Assembly: GCA_023454175.1 (NCBI GenBank)
Contig: JAEXRW010000005.1
Location: forward strand, 1 to 64,000
Direction of reading: 5' to 3'
DNA length: 64,000 nucleotides
From: Bacillota bacterium
GTDB taxonomy: Bacteria > Bacillota > Clostridia > Christensenellales > JAEXRW01
In this document: positions 57,756 through 64,000 of the stretch, one piece after another
Position numbering within the stretch: the stretch's first letter is position 1
Layout: each line of letters starts with the position of its first letter
Program-made: the position numbers and the translations under genes
Notes under the pieces: model-generated
Database searches by the model: none
Seen by the model: the letters and a program-made list of their open reading frames with translations, nothing else
What the model was told of the DNA's origin: nothing

Positions 57756-59864
57756 TCACAGTTTCCTGCCAGGCGCTTTTTCCGCCTCGTCCCTGTAGCG
57801 TTTCTTCCGTGCTGCGCATGCAAAGGCGCCGCTGTCGGGACCGTTTGTGCCTTTTACCCAGGCCCGGCACATCCCGCCGCATAGGTAGCGTACGCCGCAC
57901 GTTCTGCATTTATGGTTGGTTTCCACGCCGTTCCTCCGGTAAGTCCTGTATCCGGGCGTATCCAGGATCGCTGCCAATCCGTCCTGCGCACATCCAATCA
58001 GGTGCTTCTCTCCGTACAGCGCAGGACAAGGGTAAGCCCTTCCGTCGGCTGCAAAAAAGATATGCTCCCCCAGTCCGCATGAAAAACGCGGATGGAAAAG
58101 CCCGGCTGGTATTTCCTCCTCCGCTCTCGGTTCGGATGTGCAAAGCAAGCCGGTTTCCCGTCCCACGGGAGGTGTGGTGCGGGTGTGGGCGTGGAGGATA
58201 CCCAGGCAACCCAGCAGCGTTTTGGCGTCCCGCGCCATCTCGGGTGTGTCGTCGGGATACAGCGAGGCGTATACGTGCAGTTTGTCAAGGCAACCCGCCC
58301 GCGACGCGCGTGCCACCAGACATCTGAGCTTGTGGTAGCCTTCGTTTGCAGGCCGGAAACGTGCATCCACATTCACCATCACGGCGTCAAATACGGTGCA
58401 CACCTCGCCGGGCACCTTCAGGTTACCTGGGTCCATCACGTCCAGTATCAAACGCGTCCCCTTCCGCTCCAGGCTCTGCAAACCCGAAAGCATCCGTGCA
58501 AGATCATGGTGATCAGGGGTTTCACCGGTGACCACCACGCTTTCAAAGCTCAGTTCCACAGCCTGCCGCACCAGATCGACGGCTTGCTCAGCTTCCATCT
58601 CTGTACCGCATCGCCGGGTCTGCACATAACAGCTATGCCGGGTTTTGAGGGGATCGGCCTGTTGCCGGTCTTCATAAGGGTATCCGCCTCGTCCGGGTTC
58701 GGCATGGCGTAGTGCCGACTGCACGGCTATTCTCCATAGAGCCTGGTCATAGGGATGGGGGATGGCGCCTGCCATTGCCATCACCGGCGCCTGCCGCGTT
58801 GTGATGCGCCCGGCTGCAAGCTCATATTTCTCATCTTCCAGCGCTTTCTCCAGCTTGCCAAATACCATTCGGTATGTCCTGCAATAGGGATCCGCTTCTG
58901 CGCCGGCCACCATGGCATTGTAGAGGCAACCGTTGTTGCAGTAGGGATAATGCCTGCAGTCCCCGCAAGCTTTTTGCATCTCCTGCCGTTTTTCACATAA
59001 CGCTTGGAATGTCCGGTTTGCCTCGATATTCCTGCCGGGCTCGTCCATCACGTGCCCCAGCGCATGCTGCCCCTCGCCGCAGAAGCGGTGGCAGCAGTAG
59101 ATCTGCCCGTCGCAGGCGATGGCTGCATGCCGCCCCAGGCATTCCGTGAATGTGCATCCCCGCCCCTTCCGCTCATGTACACCCGCCGCCATATCGTCCA
59201 GCGTTCCGACACGCCTGTAGGCCATGTGGCCTTTGTATGCCTCCAGCGTATCCAGCAGTACGCCCGCCGCCAGGTCCGGACGCAGTGAAAAAGGATTCTT
59301 GGGATAATCAAATGAAGGCGTGAGGCAGCAGATATCGTAGGATGGCGCCACGTATTCCGGCAGGGTAAAATAGCCGAATGTGCGCCGGCCTTCCCCCGAG
59401 AATCCCCGGGTGAAAAGGCACTCACGCCGCACCTCCACGCCGTTTCTCTCCAGTTCGAATACGGCGCGGGAAGTCTGCTCGTAGTAACCCTTGCCGCGCT
59501 GCATATCGCTCATGTCACTGTCATTTTCGATGCCCGTACGCACTGCCATACTGAATTCGCGGATGAGCTGGATCATGCGCGGGGAAAGGTGCCATAGGTT
59601 GCTGCGCATCCCCAGCCGCAGCCGGCGGCCAAAGCGCTCGCGCAGCAGCGGCAGCGTATACTCGAAAAAGTCCTGCTCCGCCATCAGCGGCTCCCCAGGG
59701 CGGAAGTCGATGCGCACCTCACCTGTGGGCGGGGCAACCCTCGTCATGAAATCCACCGATTTGTCCAGTACTTCCCGTGTCATGGTCTGTGGGAATATTT
59801 CCCTGCTGTCTGGATACAGCATCAACGGCGCGAGTGAAAAGCTGTCAGGCATAAAGCACGCCAT
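57756..59864 (-). CDS. double radical-SAM/SPASM-like protein lacking cluster cysteines
   Basis: 702 residues, two related modules. Module 1: a radical-SAM-like barrel (about 12-230), in which the CxxxCxxC region is replaced by SREIFPQT and GGEP reads RPGEP (about 56-59). Then comes a Cys-rich SPASM domain (237-328: CTFTEC, CDGQIYCCHRFC, CGDC, CNNGC, C). Module 2: a barrel (about 405-590) with SCYVQTRRCG where the cluster motif should be and VVVTGETP for the GGEP strand, then a second SPASM (596-683). It may bind peptides and auxiliary clusters without SAM chemistry, as in RiPP-maturase partners. AAGGGG is before the ATG. It is flanked by Cys-rich genes. Confidence 0.8.
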   Translation of the reverse strand: MACFMPDSFSLAPLMLYPDSREIFPQTMTREVLDKSVDFMTRVAPPTGEVRIDFRPGEPLMAEQDFFEYTLPLLRERFGRRLRLGMRSNLWHLSPRMIQLIREFSMAVRTGIENDSDMSDMQRGKGYYEQTSRAVFELERNGVEVRRECLFTRGFSGEGRRTFGYFTLPEYVAPSYDICCLTPSFDYPKNPFSLRPDLAAGVLLDTLEAYKGHMAYRRVGTLDDMAAGVHERKGRGCTFTECLGRHAAIACDGQIYCCHRFCGEGQHALGHVMDEPGRNIEANRTFQALCEKRQEMQKACGDCRHYPYCNNGCLYNAMVAGAEADPYCRTYRMVFGKLEKALEDEKYELAAGRITTRQAPVMAMAGAIPHPYDQALWRIAVQSALRHAEPGRGGYPYEDRQQADPLKTRHSCYVQTRRCGTEMEAEQAVDLVRQAVELSFESVVVTGETPDHHDLARMLSGLQSLERKGTRLILDVMDPGNLKVPGEVCTVFDAVMVNVDARFRPANEGYHKLRCLVARASRAGCLDKLHVYASLYPDDTPEMARDAKTLLGCLGILHAHTRTTPPVGRETGLLCTSEPRAEEEIPAGLFHPRFSCGLGEHIFFAADGRAYPCPALYGEKHLIGCAQDGLAAILDTPGYRTYRRNGVETNHKCRTCGVRYLCGGMCRAWVKGTNGPDSGAFACAARKKRYRDEAEKAPGRKL

Positions 59865-59917
59865 CAGGACATCCCCTTTCAGATGGACACCAGGTCAAGC
59901 CGGTCTTCCCGGCTGCG

Positions 59918-60148
59918 TTATTTTGCCATGCGTTCCCTTCCGCAGATGGCGCAAACATACACCATGTCAGGTTTTCCCAGTTCGCAGAAGCCGCAATCCA
60001 CGCCATAGCATGCATCCAGGTGCTGTCCGCTCCCGCGCGAATCCCTTCCGGTGCAGCGCGCGTTTTCCCGCGCAACCTCCCATTGGTGGCGTTCATCGTC
60101 CGTGTCGTCAATGTATATACAGTTGCCTGCGCTCCGGTCCGTTTTCAT
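59918..60148 (-). CDS. 76-residue Cys-rich small protein
   Basis: Starts at MKTDRSAGNCIYIDDTDDERHQWE with AAAGAGG upstream; an earlier ATG at 60400 is rejected because it adds an unlikely extension. The Cys positions (CYGVDCGFCELGKPDMVYVCAICG) suggest one or two zinc sites. It sits 53 bases before the pseudo-radical-SAM gene and is a candidate partner or substrate. No family is recognised. Confidence 0.65.
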   Translation of the reverse strand: MKTDRSAGNCIYIDDTDDERHQWEVARENARCTGRDSRGSGQHLDACYGVDCGFCELGKPDMVYVCAICGRERMAK

Positions 60149-60249
60149 GGGTTTGCCTCTTTTTGCTGCGCTCGCGACAGCATCAGATAAAATCGCCGTT
60201 AGTACTGGCTGTCTGCCGCATTCCTGCTTGCCGGTGGAGCCTTGCGGTG

Positions 60250-61620
60250 TTAGCCGCCCGTGAAACTGTCCTGTGAATCGGATCTGAAGTCTCCGCGGCT
60301 TCCGCTGCCGATTTTGTAGCTCATATTCGGCATAAAATTGAATAACCCTGAAGACATGTATGTTCCTTTCTTTCCGAAGGCTTCCTTGTCCGAGATCCAT
60401 TTCGTTCCTTTGGCGATCATCAGTACATACTTTCCGCTTTTAAAGCGTACGGATTTGCTTTTTCCGCGTTTCAGCATCTCGGTTATTACCAGCTTCCCGT
60501 CCGTATCGTATAGCTTGAAGCAGCACGTCAGGTCGCCGTCCGCCTCCAGCTGCAGGTAACTCCATTGCACCAAAGGCTTGAACGTCTTTTCAGGGTCCTT
60601 CGCCACACTGGGAAATGCTTCATCCCGGCTGCGGATGCCGCTGCCGTCTTTCAGGGCCACATAATACGCCATATTCATCCGTTCGGATTTCCACTCGTCG
60701 AAGTAGAGGTTGTCGCCGAAAACGATGATATTGTTGGAGGCTTCATGTCCCGCGTACAGCACCGTTTCCTCTTCCCCGCCCAGTTTTGCCCTTACGACGG
60801 CATTGCCTTCTGCCTGCTCGCGGGTGAAATAGACATAGGCGCCATCGATGCAGTACGTATTCCCCACGCCGGCCTTGCCGGTCGCTTTTTCCAGTGTATA
60901 TGGATCCAGGCTGTAGAGCGTGCTTCCATCTGCCTTGCGCACCCGGTAATACAGTTTTTGCCCGTATACCTTGAATCCCTGCACATTCTCCGCCACTGTT
61001 TCGGGCTCCCCGCCTGTGATGGGCATCCTGCACAGCCGCTCATTGCTCTCTTCAGGAGCTTCAGTTGGGTCGTTGTTGGTGAAAACGATGTAACCCGCCA
61101 CCACTGCCAGCTGGGGATAGGTGCCCTGCACTTTCACGTCATATTCGCTGGTCGCTTGCGTGGCCATGTCGTAGGCCTTGATGGTGCCCGGCTTTTCAGC
61201 ATCCTTGGTGATATAATACAGCTTCCCCTCGTAATGCCACATCCCGGCGATTGAATCCGTCTCCTCCAGCAGTTTCACCGGTCCCCCTGCTGTGTCTGCC
61301 CTGTACAGTTCGCGCTTGTAATTCCAGAAATACGCATCGTTCCCCACAAGGCTGATGTACGAAAACCCCTGGGGGAACACGACCGTCTCTTGTGAGAATG
61401 GCGCTGAGATCCTGCGCAAAGCGTCCGGATTTTCCCGTGTATAATACAGTTCGGTTCCGTTGGTCGCCATCTTCCAGCCGTTCAGATTGGAGTCTCCCCC
61501 AAAGGCGGCGGTTGATTGGGGTAAAGATGGCGCTGTGTCCGCCGGTGCAGCCACTGTGCAGGCGCACAGCAGCATCATAAGGAGCGCGGCTGTGATGCAG
61601 GCGAATGTGTTTCGGGTCAT
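60250..61620 (-). CDS. lipoprotein with DUF5050-like beta-propeller
   Basis: 456 residues. A signal peptide with lipobox MMLLCAC (start at 61620, GGGGGGAC upstream) is followed by repeated strands of the type ..YY(R/T)...L.R(I/M)..GG, e.g. ELYYTRENPDALRRIS, KLYYITKDAEKPGTIKAYD, KLYYRVRKADGSTLYSLD, VYFTREQAEGNAVVRAKLGG. This is a DUF5050-like propeller, with a C-terminal beta domain. The function is unknown. It lies upstream of the Cys-rich genes. Confidence 0.85.
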   Translation of the reverse strand: MTRNTFACITAALLMMLLCACTVAAPADTAPSLPQSTAAFGGDSNLNGWKMATNGTELYYTRENPDALRRISAPFSQETVVFPQGFSYISLVGNDAYFWNYKRELYRADTAGGPVKLLEETDSIAGMWHYEGKLYYITKDAEKPGTIKAYDMATQATSEYDVKVQGTYPQLAVVAGYIVFTNNDPTEAPEESNERLCRMPITGGEPETVAENVQGFKVYGQKLYYRVRKADGSTLYSLDPYTLEKATGKAGVGNTYCIDGAYVYFTREQAEGNAVVRAKLGGEEETVLYAGHEASNNIIVFGDNLYFDEWKSERMNMAYYVALKDGSGIRSRDEAFPSVAKDPEKTFKPLVQWSYLQLEADGDLTCCFKLYDTDGKLVITEMLKRGKSKSVRFKSGKYVLMIAKGTKWISDKEAFGKKGTYMSSGLFNFMPNMSYKIGSGSRGDFRSDSQDSFTGG

Positions 61621-61747
61621 TTTTTGTCCCCCCAGTATAGTATGGTGCAAACCTCGTCGGCATGGACAATAGGGTTTTCCATAATTTCGGCGATACCGTA
61701 AGTGTTCATGACATTCTGTCATTGACAGGTTCAGCATACCAAACCGC

Positions 61748-61790
61748 AAAGGCCCAAAGGGATGCATCCTGCACACATTAGGGCCTTTTT
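61748..61790 (-). terminator. weak terminator between the Cys-rich and lipoprotein genes
   Basis: AAGGCCC (61748-61754) pairs with GGGCCTT (61780-61786); the minus-strand T run is short, so it may only attenuate. Confidence 0.45.
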
Positions 61791-61854
61791 CTTCCCGTAT
61801 ACGCCATCCGGTGCAAGCGAACTCATGCCTGGCAATATCCCGGGCGGACTGATA

Positions 61855-62193
61855 TCAGCGGTATTCCTCGGGGGTATGGTCGCGTTCCACGATCGTGCCC
61901 GTGTCTGCATAATACCGTTCCTTGAATCCGCATCGGCGGCACCAGACCGTGGCGATCCTGCCCGAGGCGGCATACCCGTTGTCGTCCGTCTCGATGTCAT
62001 GGCATACCCTGCCGCAGATCCTGCATTTGCAGTCCCCATCCAGGTGTTCGATGCAGTTGTGCGCGGCCTCAATACCCTCCGATTCACCGCCGTCATCGGG
62101 CTCGAAACCCGGGTTCACCCTGCCGCAGATGGTGCACCTGCAGTCCTCGCCCATATGCTGCGCGCAGCTGTGCTTATCTTTCCCTGTATCCAT
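61855..62193 (-). CDS. Cys-rich protein with tandem H-C-H-C-C-C metal modules, copy 1
   Basis: 112 residues. Two modules of the type H.C..H....C.C..CGRV (SCAQHMGEDCRCTICGRV, then NCIEHLDGDCKCRICGRVCHD), followed by VWCRRCGFKERYYADTG. His and Cys spacing repeats, suggesting treble-clef or ribbon zinc sites. AGAGGGA before ATG. Soluble. The second part is a near-copy of modules in the next gene at 62236. Confidence 0.8.
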   Translation of the reverse strand: MDTGKDKHSCAQHMGEDCRCTICGRVNPGFEPDDGGESEGIEAAHNCIEHLDGDCKCRICGRVCHDIETDDNGYAASGRIATVWCRRCGFKERYYADTGTIVERDHTPEEYR

Positions 62194-62235
62194 GTGGTCC
62201 CTCTCTTTCGCGTTGAACGCCCGTGGATCGGGTCG

Positions 62236-62712
62236 CTATTCTCCGTATGGCTTCCCTTTGATTTCTTCGCCCGTGTCCGCATATCGGCGTTCCGTATAGC
62301 CGCAGCGTACGCACCACGTCGTGGCCACCTTGTGTCTGGCAGCAAAAGTGCCGTCGTCGTCGGTGGCCAAGTCATGGCATACCCTGCCGCAGATGCTGCA
62401 TTTGCAGCTCGCGGAGAGGTGCTCCGAGCAGACGTGCGAACCGGGCTGTGAGAATTTCATCACCGCGTTATACACGATCGCCCGGTCATCTTCCTCAGGA
62501 GGGGTCCATCCGATCACGGTGCCTGTGTCTGAATAGTAGCGCTCCTCGGCCCCGCAGCGGCGGCATACGGCCGTGGCTACCTTGCCCGAGGCCGCAAACG
62601 TGCCGTCGTCGTCATCCTCGTAGTCATGGCACACCCTGCCGCAGATATTGCAGGTGCAGTTCCATCCCAGGTGATCCTCGCAATTATGCTCGGGTATTCC
62701 GTTTTGATCCAT
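62236..62712 (-). CDS. Cys-rich protein with tandem H-C-H-C-C-C metal modules, copy 2
   Basis: 158 residues, two full modules: NCEDHLGWNCTCNICGRVCHDYEDDDDGTFAASGKVATAVCRRCGAEERYYSDTGTVIG and VCSEHLSASCKCSICGRVCHDLATDDDGTFAARHKVATTWCVRCGYTERRYADTGEEIK. They are near-identical to one another and to 61855, so they arose by recent duplication. GGAGGGA before ATG. Probably zinc-binding, function unknown. Followed by 61855 with a 42-base gap. Confidence 0.82.
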   Translation of the reverse strand: MDQNGIPEHNCEDHLGWNCTCNICGRVCHDYEDDDDGTFAASGKVATAVCRRCGAEERYYSDTGTVIGWTPPEEDDRAIVYNAVMKFSQPGSHVCSEHLSASCKCSICGRVCHDLATDDDGTFAARHKVATTWCVRCGYTERRYADTGEEIKGKPYGE

Positions 62713-62742
62713 GATGCTGTTCCCTCCTTTGGATGTCCGCTT

Positions 62743-63318
62743 TCATTTAGCTTTGTTTTTTGACGCCAGCCTGACCAGCGCCTCCACCTTTTTGATCACA
62801 TCAGCCTTGTCCAGGCGGGTACTGCCGCCTGCCGGAGGTACGGGCGACTTGAGCGCCTGTTTCATCAGTACATATTGCCTGCTTTCCAGGTTGATGAGCC
62901 ACATGTCCACATACTCGCAGGAGGCTTTCATTGCGTCCCTGTATATGAGTATCAGCAGTGAACCGGTCTGCTGCTGTGCTTCAGCCGAAGACCCCTCCGA
63001 TGCATTTGCCTCCACCTGGTCCCAGTCGGTTATTTCCCCCGTCTCTTGCGTGAGGGAATAGTACAGATAGGGTATTTCAAATCCCAGCGCGCCCGCACCG
63101 CCTTTGCAGGGCGTATACCCCTCGAGGGTAAGGGTCCCGTCTTTGTACAGCGCGTGCTGTTTGAATTCGCCGAGCAATGCGTTATCCCGGCCTTGCAGGC
63201 CCGCGCTGCAGCCGGCCGTGCAGGCTGTTGCCGCCAGGATCGTCGCGGCAAGCAGGATGCTGATAAGCCTCTTTGGTTTTTTCCCTTTCCGTTTTGACGT
63301 CGACACGGCAAGTTCCAT
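62743..63318 (-). CDS. lipoprotein of unknown function
   Basis: 191 residues. A basic start (MELAVSTSKRKGKKPKR) leads to the membrane segment ISILLAATILAATACTAGC with the lipobox TAGC. The mature part has no family I know: YKDGTLTLEGYTPCKGG, then a helix-rich C-terminus. AGGAGG precedes the ATG at 63318. It follows the LRR gene by 24 bases and so is probably its transcript partner. Confidence 0.75.
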   Translation of the reverse strand: MELAVSTSKRKGKKPKRLISILLAATILAATACTAGCSAGLQGRDNALLGEFKQHALYKDGTLTLEGYTPCKGGAGALGFEIPYLYYSLTQETGEITDWDQVEANASEGSSAEAQQQTGSLLILIYRDAMKASCEYVDMWLINLESRQYVLMKQALKSPVPPAGGSTRLDKADVIKKVEALVRLASKNKAK

Positions 63319-63342
63319 ATCAGGCCTCCTGTAAAACAAATA

Positions 63343-63999
63343 TTATAATGTGAAATCCTTTATCTCGAGTTTGGGGTAGATATCCCTGAGCGGTGCAAAA
63401 TCGGTGATGGGATTGCCCTTGAGCAGCAGTTCCTTGAGGTTCACAAATCCCGCAAGTGCGCTGATGTCGCTGATATTGCACCCAGAAAGATCCAGGCTCA
63501 TGATAATGTCTTTTGTTTTCAGCGGGGATATGTCCGTAAGATATGCGTTGTTTTTCAGGGACAGCCGTTCCAGCTTCATGGCCTTGAGGGGCGTCAGGTC
63601 GGTCACGTCGTTTCCGCCCAGTTCCAGTTCCTGTACGTTTATAAATACGGCTAAGGCGCTGATATCCTTGATCTTTTCACTGTCCGCCGCGCCCCCGGCT
63701 GCGTTCAGGGCCAGGTATTTCACCTTTTCCGCATCAGCTTTCGAGATCAGCCTGCCGGGCTTGTTCAGGGCCTTTTGTACCTTGGCTTCCAGCACCGCAT
63801 CGCTGAAGATCACGTTGCCTCCCTTCGACACCACGGCCTGCTGCTGCGCCGCGCTCGCCTCCGCCGGGGCTTCGGTTTCCCCGGGGGATTGCTTCTCATA
63901 CTGTCCCTGCGAATAACGCACGCCCACGCTGTATTGTTCGACGGACAGTTTGCTGTTGACGGCCATCCGGAGGTAGATGTCCACATAGTAAGCATCCAT
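63343..63999 (-). CDS. leucine-rich-repeat protein, N-terminus cut by window end
   Basis: At least 218 residues; the true start lies past the window edge. After a Glu/Ala/Gln-rich linker and FSDAVLEAKVQKALNKP comes a set of internalin-type LRRs: ISALAVFINVQELELGGNDVTDLTPL, AMKLERLSLKNNAYLTDISPL, ISALAGFVNLKELLLKGNPITDFAPL. These usually bind proteins on the surface. The visible part carries no LPXTG or signal. Confidence 0.8.
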   Translation of the reverse strand: MDAYYVDIYLRMAVNSKLSVEQYSVGVRYSQGQYEKQSPGETEAPAEASAAQQQAVVSKGGNVIFSDAVLEAKVQKALNKPGRLISKADAEKVKYLALNAAGGAADSEKIKDISALAVFINVQELELGGNDVTDLTPLKAMKLERLSLKNNAYLTDISPLKTKDIIMSLDLSGCNISDISALAGFVNLKELLLKGNPITDFAPLRDIYPKLEIKDFTL

Positions 64000-64000
64000 C

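Noticed and set aside
1..63999. CRISPR arrays, rRNA genes, prophage or complete insertion sequences
   Set aside because: No regularly spaced direct repeats, rRNA signatures, transposase, integrase or phage structural proteins were seen in any frame.

Overview
The window reads as a chromosomal segment of a Gram-positive, Clostridia-like bacterium (Bacillota). The DNA is moderately GC-rich (roughly the mid-50s per cent by eye). Ribosome binding sites are strong AGGAGG types, and several starts are TTG or GTG. There are many lipobox lipoproteins and typical Bacillota families: VanW proteins, a PadR/DUF1700/DUF4097 operon, CPBP proteases, DUF421, YozG-DUF2975, DUF2207, DUF368, and a ydaO-type c-di-AMP riboswitch. 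I see no phage, plasmid, transposase or CRISPR genes. Finer placement (for example Christensenellales-like) would be a guess.

Layout. 1-0.4 kb: non-coding, hairpin-rich DNA ending in terminators. 0.4-4 kb: small heat-shock protein, then an Lrp-type regulator, aminotransferase and HAD phosphatase in one direction, and a KTSC protein. 4-8 kb: two VanW paralogues. 8-12 kb: two small domain proteins and an aconitase followed tightly by two half-size chromate-type transporters. 12-16.5 kb: a decayed methyltransferase tail, a double flavodoxin-fold protein, an intact orphan DNA methyltransferase, and a flavin reductase. 16.6-31 kb: a lipoprotein metallopeptidase, a MntP/YtaF-like membrane protein, two membrane-anchored PQQ-type propellers flanking a DUF421 protein, a Ca2+-type P-ATPase, a DUF2207 protein, AlaX and an acyltransferase. 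31-41 kb: DUF368 transporter, hydrolase, EamA transporter, riboswitch-controlled dapB, glycosyltransferase, and a run of lipoproteins. 41-48 kb: cell-envelope stress-like membrane operons (DUF4097, DUF1700, PadR, CPBP, DUF2975). 48-56 kb: CorA, GT4 glycosyltransferase, a GGDEF/HD-GYP receptor, an MFS carrier and tRNA-Ala. 56-64 kb: a same-strand cluster of Cys-rich metal-binding modules around a double radical-SAM/SPASM-like protein that lacks the usual cluster cysteines, plus lipoproteins and a leucine-rich-repeat protein cut by the window end.

The most notable items are as follows. (1) A c-di-AMP riboswitch with promoter and terminator controls dapB, not a potassium or cell-wall hydrolase gene. 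(2) A roughly 147-nt structured element occurs twice, with compensatory stem changes, each copy downstream of a cation-transporter gene. (3) The 56-63 kb Cys-rich / pseudo-radical-SAM cluster has no function I can name. (4) A 28-codon upstream ORF precedes corA. (5) A 151-bp MITE-like element lies near 34 kb. (6) Adjacent diverged paralogue pairs recur across the window.

All coordinates and motif readings are by eye; no database search was run. Protein family names come from remembered family motifs.
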